From the NCBI GenBank assembly GCA_015494435.1, contig WGBH01000065.1:1-11589 (forward strand): 11,589 bases of DNA, written 5' to 3'. The stretch comes from Thiotrichaceae bacterium (GTDB lineage Bacteria > Pseudomonadota > Gammaproteobacteria > Thiotrichales > Thiotrichaceae). Below the pieces are notes generated by a model. The model saw only the letters and a program-made list of their open reading frames with translations. It did no database searches and had not been told where the DNA came from. The position numbers were made by a program, and so were the translations under genes. Below, one piece after another: positions 1 through 6,770 of this stretch. The stretch's first letter is position 1, and each line of letters begins with the position of its first letter.

Positions 1-3000
1 AATCTTTAACCTTTTTTTCTTTTTCTACTGCTTTGATTTTTTTAGCAGGCTTAGGTGAATCTTCAACCGTCTTCTCTGTTTCTACCGCTTTGATTTTTTT
101 AACAGGCTTAGAAGATTTTTCACTCTCTTTTTTCTCTATTCTTCCATCTTCTATGATTATTTTATCTTGCTTATCAGTTACTATCATTTCAGCTTCTTCA
201 GCAGTATTAGAATCAGTCTTCTGTTTAACTTTACTGCGTGTTGTTTTTGAGACCAATTTTTTCTTAGCAACAGATTTATCTGTAATTTCTTTCTCTTTAC
301 GACTTGATGAAGAACGTCTTATCCTTCTAGTTGTAGTCGTTGTCTTGTTTTTTGCTACTATTGTTTTTTCAGCTAATTGCTTATCTTCAGAGGCAACTGT
401 TTTAACCTTTTCTTCTGATTCTTCTGACTCCTTTTTAATTGTTTTTTCTACTTTAGGCACAACAATTTTCTTTCGAGTCGTTATTGTCTTTCTTTTTGTT
501 CTCGTTGTGGTTGTTTTCGATTTATTTGCTTCGATTTCTGTTTTATTGCTTGCTTTATTAACATCTTTTTGTGCTTCCTCTTTTAATTCAGAACTTTTAG
601 TTTTGACCTCTGGTACATCAAGAGATTTTTTACTCTCTAATTTTTCTGCCTCTGAATGTTCAAGCGTTTCTTTATTACTTTCTGCTGCAAAAGATACTGT
701 TTTCTTTTCTGCATCATCAATCTTTTTAGAAACGACTTTCTTTTTAGCAATAGGTTTTTTACTGGCTTTTTTTGCTGATGGAATAACAATTTCTAGTGGG
801 GCCAAATCTTGAGATTCTTTATTATCTCCTGTTAATTTTTTATCAACACTCTCTTCTTTCTTTGAAGTAGGAATTTCAATCACAAAAGCTTCCTTATCAA
901 GTTGCTCGCTTTTGTTTGCTTTTGTTACTTTTTCCCCAGATTGCTTAGTCGTCACTTTATTTTTAAGCTTATCTTGCTTTTTATTTATACTATTATCCTG
1001 TTTATCATTATTTTTTTGATTAATAATAGCCTTGTCATCTTGAAGATTCTGCTTCGTCGTATCAGTATCAGGCTTATTTTTAAGCTGTGCATTCTGACTA
1101 TTTTGTTGCTTTACAATATTATTATTTTGTTTACTTGTATTCGTCTTTTGTTGTTGTCTATTTTGTGGCTGTTGTTGCTTCCCAATATTATTATTTTGCT
1201 TATTCGTCTTTTGTTGTTGCTTATTTTTCTGTTGATTCGCATTATTATTGCGTGCTTTGTTAGTTTGACGATTGTTATGACGACGCTGATTATTATTTGT
1301 ACGTCCATTATTTTTTTTGTATCCATTATTCTTTTTGCGCCCATTGTTATTACGGTTGTTTTGACTCCTATTCTTGTTTGATTTTTGTTTCTCATCAGTC
1401 TTTTGCGTTGACTTTTCTGTTGGTGTTTCTATTGATTTTTTACTACCAAATAAGCCACCAAAAATACGATTTAACAACCCTACCGACTTAGATTTATTGT
1501 CTTGGGGAATTGGCGAAGGCGTAGAAGGGGTAACATTTCCTACCGCTGCTTCAACAGGCATTTTATTAGCATCAATCTGCATACCACTGTCAATCTGCTC
1601 TATAGGCTTATTGATTTGTTTGTAGCTACGAAGCTCACTATCAACCTCATCATTTTTAATACGTTGAATCTCATAGTGTGGTGTATCTAAATAATGATTA
1701 GGCAATACGGTCAACTTAATATTATGACGTGATTGAATATCTACTAAGGTTTTACGCTTCTCATTTAAAAGGAAGGAGGCAACATAAACGGGTGTTTGAG
1801 CAACTACTTCATGTGTCCCATCTTTCATTGCTTCTTCTTCTATTAAACGCATAATAGAAAGTGCTAATGACTCAATACCACGAATACTGCCTTGACCACT
1901 GCAACGAGGGCAAACAATCTGGCTCGCTTCACCTAATGAAGGACGAAGCCGTTGACGAGACATTTCCAGCAAACCAAAACGTGAAATACGACCAACCTGT
2001 ACACGCGCACGATCTACTTTTAACGCTTCGCGCAAACGACGCTCAACTTCACGCTGATTACGATTAGGGAGCATATCGATAAAATCAATCACTACTAGTC
2101 CACCCAAATCACGTAGGCGTAATTGTCTAGCAACTTCGTTAGCTGCTTCTAAATTTGTATTTAATGCCGTCTCTTCAATACCTGCGCCTTTAGTGGAGCG
2201 CGCTGAATTTACATCAATAGAAATCAAAGCCTCAGTATGGTCAATCACAATTGCTCCTCCTGAAGGAAGAGTGACTTGCGGATGAAAAGCAGATTCAATT
2301 TGATGCTCAACTTGATAACGACTAAATAACGGCACACTATCGGTATAATGCTTTAATTTACGTAAATTATGTGGCATGACGGCCTGAATAAAATCATGCG
2401 CTTGCTTATAAACACGTTCATTATCAATTAGTATTTCACCAATATCTTTACGGAAATAATCGCGCAAGGTACGAATAATAACATTGCTTTCTTGATACAG
2501 TAGCACTGGCGCTTTATGCTGTTCATTAGCGGATGTAATCGCTTTCCAAAGCTTCAATAAATAATCTAAATCCCACTTCAATTCCTCTAACTCACGACCC
2601 ACACCAGCTGTACGTACAATCGTTCCCATGCCTTCTGGGATTTCTAATTGCTGGAGAATTTTACGAATTTTATGACGATCTTCTCCTTCAATACGTCTAG
2701 ATACTCCTCCTGCACGAGGATTATTGGGCATTAAAACCAAATAGCGCCCTGCCAAGCTAATTTGTGTTGTCAGTGCTGCGCCTTTATTACCACGCTCTTC
2801 CTTATCAACCTGAATTAATACTTCTAATCCTTCTTTTATCACTTCTTTTATAGAAGGACGACCTGTAATTTTTTTACCTTTGATATCCCAATATTCACGA
2901 GCAATTTCTTTAAATGGCAAAAAACCATGGCGATCTGCGCCATAGTTTACAAAAGCAGCCTCAAGGCTTGGTTCAACACGCGTGATTGTACCTTTATAAA

Positions 3001-3121
3001 TATTTGATTTTTTCTGTGCGCGAAAGGGATATTCTATATCAAGATCATAGAGGTATTGCCCATCTACCATTGCAACACGAACTTCTTCAGGCTGGCTTGC
3101 ATTTATTGCTATTCTTTTCAT
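1..3121 (-). CDS. rne: Ribonuclease E, C-terminus cut by window edge
   Basis: Endoribonuclease that starts mRNA decay, processes rRNA and tRNA precursors, and scaffolds the degradosome at the inner membrane. The start is the ATG at 3121-3119; 1040 codons are read with no stop. An N-terminal S1 RNA-binding region (about residues 35-120, with YKGTITRVEPSLEAAFVNYG) leads into the catalytic domain. Asp303 (in SIDVNSARS) and Asp346 (in VVIDFIDM) occupy the same numbers as the E. coli magnesium ligands. The zinc-link CPRC gives Cys404 and Cys407, also as in E. coli. Residues 548-563 (GLLNRIFGGLFGSKK) match the amphipathic membrane-anchoring helix called segment A. From about residue 575 the chain is low-complexity: first Asn/Gln/Lys/Arg-rich, then Lys/Thr/Glu/Ser-rich. 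The long tail and anchor separate it from RNase G. No enolase-, RhlB- or PNPase-binding motif could be recognised in the tail. Identity is very secure; total length is unknown. Confidence 0.97.
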   Translation of the reverse strand, partial: MKRIAINASQPEEVRVAMVDGQYLYDLDIEYPFRAQKKSNIYKGTITRVEPSLEAAFVNYGADRHGFLPFKEIAREYWDIKGKKITGRPSIKEVIKEGLEVLIQVDKEERGNKGAALTTQISLAGRYLVLMPNNPRAGGVSRRIEGEDRHKIRKILQQLEIPEGMGTIVRTAGVGRELEELKWDLDYLLKLWKAITSANEQHKAPVLLYQESNVIIRTLRDYFRKDIGEILIDNERVYKQAHDFIQAVMPHNLRKLKHYTDSVPLFSRYQVEHQIESAFHPQVTLPSGGAIVIDHTEALISIDVNSARSTKGAGIEETALNTNLEAANEVARQLRLRDLGGLVVIDFIDMLPNRNQREVERRLREALKVDRARVQVGRISRFGLLEMSRQRLRPSLGEASQIVCPRCSGQGSIRGIESLALSIMRLIEEEAMKDGTHEVVAQTPVYVASFLLNEKRKTLVDIQSRHNIKLTVLPNHYLDTPHYEIQRIKNDEVDSELRSYKQINKPIEQIDSGMQIDANKMPVEAAVGNVTPSTPSPIPQDNKSKSVGLLNRIFGGLFGSKKSIETPTEKSTQKTDEKQKSNKNRSQNNRNNNGRKKNNGYKKNNGRTNNNQRRHNNRQTNKARNNNANQQKNKQQQKTNKQNNNIGKQQQPQNRQQQKTNTSKQNNNIVKQQNSQNAQLKNKPDTDTTKQNLQDDKAIINQKNNDKQDNSINKKQDKLKNKVTTKQSGEKVTKANKSEQLDKEAFVIEIPTSKKEESVDKKLTGDNKESQDLAPLEIVIPSAKKASKKPIAKKKVVSKKIDDAEKKTVSFAAESNKETLEHSEAEKLESKKSLDVPEVKTKSSELKEEAQKDVNKASNKTEIEANKSKTTTTRTKRKTITTRKKIVVPKVEKTIKKESEESEEKVKTVASEDKQLAEKTIVAKNKTTTTTRRIRRSSSSRKEKEITDKSVAKKKLVSKTTRSKVKQKTDSNTAEEAEMIVTDKQDKIIIEDGRIEKKESEKSSKPVKKIKAVETEKTVEDSPKPAKKIKAVEKEKKVKD
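24..137 (-). repeat. Two tandem 57-bp units inside the rne tail
   Basis: Two adjacent 57-base units (24-80 and 81-137) are read in frame by rne as 19-residue repeats built around KKIKAVE, one with KPAKK and the other with KPVKK. The first half of each unit is nearly identical and the second half has drifted. The array may continue beyond the left edge. A period of 57 bases keeps the reading frame, so copy number can change without breaking the gene. Other short echoes in the tail (stretches of TTTTR; AKKKVVSK and AKKKLVSK) suggest it grew by local duplication. Confidence 0.75.
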
Positions 3122-3135
3122 GAAAGTAACGTTTC

Positions 3136-3150
3136 CTGTTAATGTAACAG
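3136..3150 (-). promoter_or_regulatory. Small hairpin overlapping the rne ribosome binding site
   Basis: Read on the minus strand, CTGTTA-CAT-TAACAG is a perfect 6-base inverted repeat with a 3-base loop. Its 3' arm runs into the AGGA Shine-Dalgarno-like core (3137-3134), which lies about 12 bases before the rne ATG. If it folds in the mRNA it would partly hide the ribosome binding site. RNase E is known in E. coli to control its own message through 5' leader structure, but that leader is much longer and this hairpin is not the same element. The repeat is seen; a regulatory role is inference. Confidence 0.4.
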
Positions 3151-3180
3151 CTTACGTTTGTTTGTGACTAAAAGAACAAT

Positions 3181-3186
3181 AGTATA
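3181..3186 (-). promoter_or_regulatory. Possible rne -10 box
   Basis: On the minus strand the hexamer TATACT matches five of six bases of the sigma-70 -10 consensus and lies 59 bases before the rne start codon. No good -35 hexamer is seen 16-18 bases upstream, where the sequence is occupied by an inverted repeat. If it is used, the leader would be only about 50 bases. Weak prediction. Confidence 0.25.
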
Positions 3187-3197
3187 ACAATGCTACT

Positions 3198-3223
3198 GCT
3201 TCTCTTAACGAAATAAGAGAAAC
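3198..3223 (-). repeat. Inverted repeat beside the putative rne promoter
   Basis: GCTTCTCTTA and TAAGAGAAAC form a 10-base stem (nine Watson-Crick pairs, one mismatch that becomes G-U in one orientation) around a 6-base loop. Neither side has a following T-run, so it is unlikely to be an intrinsic terminator. It sits where a -35 region would lie for the TATACT hexamer, so it could be an operator, a leader hairpin if transcription starts farther upstream, or a leftover of the nearby mobile element. Confidence 0.45.
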
Positions 3224-3824
3224 GAAAGAGCAGATATATTTGACACCAGTTAGCATTTATAAGCGACTCATTCAAGATAATCTTAGCCTCAGACTTTTGG
3301 TTTTTAACTTAAAATAAGGGGTCAACATTTTCATCAAGGAATGGGGTTTGTTATGTAGATAATATCCACTATCAAAACTAAAGGTGCAAGGTTCTCAATC
3401 GTAACTACGTTAAAAAAGAGAAGATACCAGCGATGAGTTATCTATAAAGCACACCTATATTTATATATCGCTATAATTATTCTCAAATAGACGTATGAGA
3501 TTAACCAAGGAACAATGCGCCTAAATAGTATCTAATCAGGCACATTATTAAATTCTATTGTTTACTAATCTAACAAAGGAAGCTGTTATGCTTTTTGTAT
3601 TATTTAGACAAATAAGCTATTAGTATCCTATAGGAACAACGATTTATCTGTTATTCCTGCATATCCGTCTGTTTGTCATTTCGACCAGTACGGTTTTTAA
3701 AATATTTTGGGAAACTCAAAAATCTTATGATTTCAAATTTTCCAACTCTTATTTTCTTCGCCTTACACGAATGCTAAGTTTAAAATAATGAACTTATCAT
3801 GCTGTAAATCGACGCGCTAATATA
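3224..3824. other. Gene-poor AT-rich stretch, nothing recognised
   Basis: About 600 bases with frequent stops in all frames I followed. A plus-strand frame from about 3634 to 3783 is open for roughly 50 codons, but it has no usable start and no recognisable protein motif. A few tiny ATG-led frames (8-11 codons, for example at 3495 and 3588) are too short to support. No tRNA, clear terminator or CRISPR-like repeat was seen. It may be decayed intergenic or mobile-element DNA flanking the IS607 relic. Confidence 0.5.
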
Positions 3825-4058
3825 TCAACAAGTTTGATTGTTATCAATAAATATTGAGAACAGAAAATTCAATCCAAGACTATTTTTCTTCCTCTCTTGT
3901 CTGTAGGAGTAGGGAAGTTTTACCTCCCCTATAGATAACCCGTCGAAACGTTGCCAAACTTCAGTTCGTACCAAGCCCAATAATTTAGCCTGCAACACCA
4001 AGGTAATATATTTACCTTGATTTAAAGCATCGCTGATATCAATACGTGTTCCTTTCAT
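3825..4058 (-). pseudogene. Probable N-terminal remnant of TnpB-type IS607 partner
   Basis: A 77-codon frame starting at the ATG at 4058. The first ~50 residues include GKYITLVLQAKLLGLVRTEV followed by WQRFDG. From memory of the family, a segment of the form 'GKY...LG-VR-EVW-RF' begins a group of TnpB-related proteins encoded beside IS607 recombinases; this is recall, not a search. The match fades after about residue 50 and a stop arrives at 3825, whereas full TnpB-type proteins are several hundred residues long. An adjacent minus-strand frame ending at about 3799 (…LVDILARRFTA) may be further decayed coding sequence reached by a frameshift. It could instead be an unrelated small protein, but its position directly behind the recombinase tail favours an IS relic. 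Confidence 0.45.
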
Positions 4059-4075
4059 TTTTCAATAATGTCTTG

Positions 4076-4213
4076 TCATTTCTTCATTAGTTTTTTATGA
4101 CGACGGCTACCATGCAATCTTGCGGAGAAAACAGTGATAATTTCCAATACATCTTTAGCAAGTTCTTCTTCAAAACTAGGCTCCTCGCTTTGATTAATGA
4201 TAACAACATCCAT
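4076..4213 (-). pseudogene. C-terminal fragment of IS607-type serine recombinase
   Basis: A 45-codon frame (ATG at 4213, stop at 4078-4076) too short to appear as a long ORF. It reads MDVVIINQSEEPSFEEELAK, then DVLEIITVFSARLHGSRRHK. The 'VVIN...EEEL..DVLEIITVFSARLYGSR' pattern is characteristic of the end of the resolvase domain in IS607-family TnpA, which cuts and rejoins DNA through an N-terminal serine. The catalytic Ser, the Arg cluster and the N-terminal MerR-like helix-turn-helix are all missing. In-frame reading upstream is stopped at 4229-4231, and no matching fragment is seen farther upstream. It is a relic with no expected activity. Confidence 0.7.
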
Positions 4214-4318
4214 AATATTCAGGGTAAATTAATAAAAAATGTGTAATATGAAGAATCAATTAGCTTTTCGCAGGTAGCCAAGTCCAAAGGAAGCTTTAAA
4301 CAACCAAGAGAGCCTATC

Positions 4319-4780
4319 ATGAAATTACCTATAATCACCACAGTTATTATTACATTAAGTTTTTTAGTTTTTACACTGGCAGAGGCAAAAGTTTATAAAT
4401 GGAAAGATGCAGAGGGGATAGTACATTATTCATCAACGCCACCAAAACCAAGCGAAAAAATATCAGATTTAAAAGAAGATCTTCCGCTTGCTCATAAAAG
4501 CCAACAAGAGACAAAAAAAGAAGAAAACAATAAAAATACACGCAGTAAAAGAACAAGAAAACGTGATTATTGTAATGGCCAACGGAGAAACTTAGCCTTG
4601 CTAAAAAGAAACCTTAAAGTTAAATGGGTTCAAAATGGAAAAAGTACCAGACTTAATGCTGAACAACGTCAAGACAAAATACGTTCCTTAGAAGACAGTA
4701 TTAATGATGATTGCTCATTTGGAGAGAATAGACAAGAAAGAGAAGAAGAAAGAAGAAGGCAATCAGCTAATAATTCATGA
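4319..4780 (+). CDS. Secreted DUF4124 domain protein
   Basis: A 153-residue protein starting at the ATG at 4319, with an AAGAGAG stretch upstream as a modest ribosome binding site. Residues 1-23 form a signal peptide (a hydrophobic run ending in LAEA). The mature protein opens with KVYKWKDAEGIVHYSSTPP, the hallmark of DUF4124, a small N-terminal domain of exported proteobacterial proteins with no settled function. The remainder is highly charged (Lys/Glu/Arg), probably helical, and has a Cys pair around DYC and DDC, as is common in this family. It overlaps pilV by 4 bases (ATGA), so it is probably the first gene of the minor pilin operon and translationally coupled to it. DUF4124 genes are often found beside type IV pilus assembly genes, so a periplasmic role in pilus assembly is plausible but unproven. 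Confidence 0.85.
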   Translation: MKLPIITTVIITLSFLVFTLAEAKVYKWKDAEGIVHYSSTPPKPSEKISDLKEDLPLAHKSQQETKKEENNKNTRSKRTRKRDYCNGQRRNLALLKRNLKVKWVQNGKSTRLNAEQRQDKIRSLEDSINDDCSFGENRQEREEERRRQSANNS

Positions 4781-5307
4781 ACATAACAAAACAAAAAGGT
4801 GTTTCATTACTTGAGATTTTAATTGCTGTACTGGTTTTGTCCGTCGGTCTATTAGGACTTGGAGGATTGCAATTACGTGCGCTTAAAAGCAGTAATGATG
4901 CCCATTTTCGTACTGTTGCCAGTTTACTTGCCGCTGATCTCGGTGATCGTATCCGTATTAATCCTGAGGGGGTTGCATTGGCGGCTTATGAGATTTCAGA
5001 GAGCCAAAGCACCAGTATCTGTGAAAATACTGCCCCAAAGCTTTGTACACAAAGCAATACTTGTTCAGCCTCTGAACTAGCGACTTTTGATCTTTACCAA
5101 ATCGCCTGTGGTGTCACCAATGGCAACAATAAGTCATTGGGAATGAAGAATTTATTACCCAATGCAACGCTAAGTGTGACCTGCACAGGGGGCACTTGTG
5201 ATGCGAAAAAAGAACATACGATTACCTTAAAATGGGAACAAACAGATAATCAAGATGCTGATAATGCGGTTCAGATAAGAACCTTAGTCTGGAGTATTTT
5301 GCCATGA
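4777..5307 (+). CDS. pilV: Type IV pilus minor pilin PilV
   Basis: A 176-residue prepilin. The leader MNITKQKG ends in the glycine cut by prepilin peptidase PilD. The mature chain begins VSLLEILIAVLVLSVGLLGL, with Glu5 in place and a hydrophobic helix that anchors it in the inner membrane before assembly. The next segment (GLQLRALKSSNDAHFRTVAS) and the LAADLGDRIR motif are typical of PilV, the counterpart of GspI in type II secretion. The globular domain holds several Cys residues likely to form disulfides. PilV works with PilW, PilX and PilY1 to prime pilus assembly and is thought to sit at the pilus tip. It starts inside the stop of the DUF4124 gene and ends overlapping pilW by 4 bases, so translation is probably coupled. 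A clear Shine-Dalgarno is not close to the start, which fits coupling. Confidence 0.92.
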   Translation: MNITKQKGVSLLEILIAVLVLSVGLLGLGGLQLRALKSSNDAHFRTVASLLAADLGDRIRINPEGVALAAYEISESQSTSICENTAPKLCTQSNTCSASELATFDLYQIACGVTNGNNKSLGMKNLLPNATLSVTCTGGTCDAKKEHTITLKWEQTDNQDADNAVQIRTLVWSILP

Positions 5308-6188
5308 TCATAAAAGCCATCACCATGCCCTCGATAAAATACACAAAAGGTCTTACCCTAATAGAAATGATGATTGCCCTTAGTTTGGGCGTAATTATTA
5401 TTCTAGGTTTAACTAGTATCTATTTATCAAGCCAGAAAAGTTCTCGCACCCGTGATGCTATTGCCAATATGGAAGCGAATGCACGGGTTGCATTGTCGAG
5501 TCTGCGTCAAATTATTGAACATGCAGGCTATCCTTCCATTTATAACGTACCGCTAGAAAAGCCTTTTCATTCAATGGAAGATGGAGCGATTAATACGAGT
5601 ATTCGATGCCGTGGAGGAAGTGAGTTATTAGTACGACCCACTTCAATTGCTAATAAATATACTATTGATAACGGCGGTAGAGACCGAATTGTTGTTAAGT
5701 ATATTGCAGATAATCCAGAAGATAGTAATGCAGAAATCATCACTGATTGTTCAGGCAGTGCTGTTCTCCCAGAATGTAGCGCCGATCCTAATAAGGGCAT
5801 GTACAATCCAATGCAAGCGGTTGTTTACAATGCAATCTATATTTCGACACCCACAGGACGACATGTATTGACCTGTGCGGGTTCGCGTAATGGCATTCCT
5901 CAACCGCTCGCTGAAGATATTTCCTTTATTCAATTTTTATATGGCGTGAATAGAAACTCACTTACCACTTATAAAACAGCGACCGCAGTAGAAAGTGCGA
6001 AACAGTGGGAAAGTGTCACGAGTGTTCAAGTTGCTATCTTAGTCCGTTCTAGTAGCAATATTTTAGAGAGAACTGAAAACCGTACTTTTGTGTTATTAGA
6101 TCAAACTGTGAATAGAAATGATAAACGCCTCTATCGTGTTTATTCAACCACTATTAATTTACCTAATCGCAATAGAAGGGTGTTATGA
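5304..6188 (+). CDS. pilW: Type IV pilus minor pilin PilW
   Basis: A 294-residue prepilin, about the usual size for PilW (GspJ-like). The 16-residue leader ends YTKG, and the mature chain starts LTLIEMMIALSLGVIIILGL, with Glu5 present. Next come SSQKSSRTRDAIANMEANAR and RQIIEHAGYPS, a stretch characteristic of PilW ('N...A...L...IR.AGY'). The C-terminal half contains QPLAEDISFIQFLYGVNRN and VAILVRSS, also typical. Cys residues around CRGG, DCSG, ECS and TCAG may pair in the periplasm. The start at 5304 is preferred over Met8 (5325) because GGAG lies about 9 bases upstream and the ATGA overlap with pilV is kept; Met8 has no good ribosome binding site, though it would give a shorter leader. It overlaps pilX by 4 bases. 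Confidence 0.92.
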   Translation: MIIKAITMPSIKYTKGLTLIEMMIALSLGVIIILGLTSIYLSSQKSSRTRDAIANMEANARVALSSLRQIIEHAGYPSIYNVPLEKPFHSMEDGAINTSIRCRGGSELLVRPTSIANKYTIDNGGRDRIVVKYIADNPEDSNAEIITDCSGSAVLPECSADPNKGMYNPMQAVVYNAIYISTPTGRHVLTCAGSRNGIPQPLAEDISFIQFLYGVNRNSLTTYKTATAVESAKQWESVTSVQVAILVRSSSNILERTENRTFVLLDQTVNRNDKRLYRVYSTTINLPNRNRRVL

Positions 6189-6685
6189 GAAATAGAGTCT
6201 ATTCAAAGGGATATTCTGCAAATCCTAAAAAGGAACAGGGTGCAACCCTCTTTACCGCAATATCAATACTAACGGTACTCACCATTATTAGTATTTCTGC
6301 TGCACGCATGTCAATTATGGATATTAGAGTTGCGAGTAATGATGAACAACAAATGATGATGTATCAAAAAGCTGAAAATGCCCTGAAACAAATTACTAAA
6401 CCTGTGAAATTATATGAATGGATAGAAGCACGTCGGAAGAACTCAAGCGCAAAAGGAATTGAGGATATTACAACTAATGAAACCAAGGCAAAAACCAATA
6501 TTACTGATCTCAAAACAGAATATGCCTGTGTTGGTAGAGGTGGCGCAGTGAGCATCGGCCCTTCCGTTCCCTTTTGTGAATTATACGATTTTCATATTGA
6601 TATTAGCAAACAAGGTTTAGGAATGCGCGATATACACCATCGAGGTGCGGGCAAAGAAGTGCCACATAACAATGGTAGTTATTGA
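6185..6685 (+). CDS. pilX: Type IV pilus minor pilin PilX
   Basis: A 166-residue prepilin-like protein with AGAAGGG just before its ATG. The 19-residue leader ends KKEQG, and the mature N-terminus is ATLFTAISILTVLTIISISA, matching the PilX N-terminal family. Position 5 of the mature chain is Thr rather than the usual Glu; PilX-type proteins, like GspK of type II secretion, commonly lack this Glu, which fits a place at the very tip. It continues with ARMSIMDIRVASNDEQQMMM, a conserved stretch in PilX proteins ('S...E...A.N...Q...A..AE.AL'). The end (HHRGAGKEVPHNNGSY) appears complete. It is followed by 85 non-coding bases and then pilY1. A partner of PilV, PilW and PilY1 in priming pilus assembly. 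Confidence 0.88.
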   Translation: MRNRVYSKGYSANPKKEQGATLFTAISILTVLTIISISAARMSIMDIRVASNDEQQMMMYQKAENALKQITKPVKLYEWIEARRKNSSAKGIEDITTNETKAKTNITDLKTEYACVGRGGAVSIGPSVPFCELYDFHIDISKQGLGMRDIHHRGAGKEVPHNNGSY

Positions 6686-6763
6686 CCTCTTAAAACATGG
6701 CAACGGGATGCTCCCCATTGAACTAAACGACACAACTAAATTAACAAAAATAATTTTCAAAAT

Positions 6764-6766
6764 AGG
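6764..6766 (+). promoter_or_regulatory. Ribosome binding site deciding the pilY1 start
   Basis: The frame of pilY1 stays open upstream to an ATG at 6645, inside pilX. AGG at 6764-6766 lies 4 bases before the ATG at 6771 and 7 before the ATG at 6774, directly followed by a signal peptide. Starts at 6771 or 6774 are therefore far better than 6645, which would put 42 non-secretory residues ahead of the signal sequence. Confidence 0.6.
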
Positions 6767-6770
6767 TATT

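Larger units (their letters stand above)
3825..4228 (-). mobile_element. Decayed IS607-family insertion sequence
   Basis: The minus strand carries, in order, the C-terminal tail of an IS607-type serine recombinase and, 17 bases downstream, a short frame resembling the start of the TnpB-type partner. That is the usual IS607 gene order. Both genes are truncated: the recombinase lacks its catalytic N-terminal domain and DNA-binding region, and the partner stops after 77 codons. IS607 elements lack terminal inverted repeats and target duplications, so exact ends cannot be set; the limits given are those of recognisable coding remains. It is presumed immobile. Confidence 0.6.

Noticed and set aside
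33..812. Plus-strand 259-codon open frame
   Set aside because: Antisense shadow of the Lys/Glu/Ser-rich rne tail; its Phe/Leu/Ser/Val composition is what the reverse strand of AAA/GAA-rich codons gives.
902..1381. Plus-strand 159-codon frame rich in Ile and Leu, resembling a membrane protein
   Set aside because: Reverse complement of the Asn/Gln/Lys-rich part of rne; apparent hydrophobicity is an artefact of AAT/AAC/CAA codons read backwards.
1111..1395. Minus-strand 94-codon frame
   Set aside because: Lies within rne in another frame; it has no independent start signal or domain.
3495..3524. Short frame beginning MRLTKEQ, reminiscent of some transposase starts
   Set aside because: Stops after nine codons and the following sequence in any frame shows no transposase motif; likely chance.
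3588..3623. 11-codon frame preceded by AAAGGAAG, considered as a leader peptide
   Set aside because: No gene follows on that strand within reach and no attenuator hairpin is seen; too short to support.
4244..4249. TAATAT as a -10 box for the pil operon
   Set aside because: No recognisable -35 at 16-18 bases and no extended -10 TGn; AT-rich sequence gives such hexamers by chance.
4371..4556. Minus-strand 61-codon hydrophobic frame
   Set aside because: Antisense shadow of the charged DUF4124 gene.
6645..6770. Upstream extension of pilY1 to the ATG at 6645
   Set aside because: Overlaps pilX, adds 42 residues before an obvious signal peptide, and has a worse ribosome binding site than 6771/6774.
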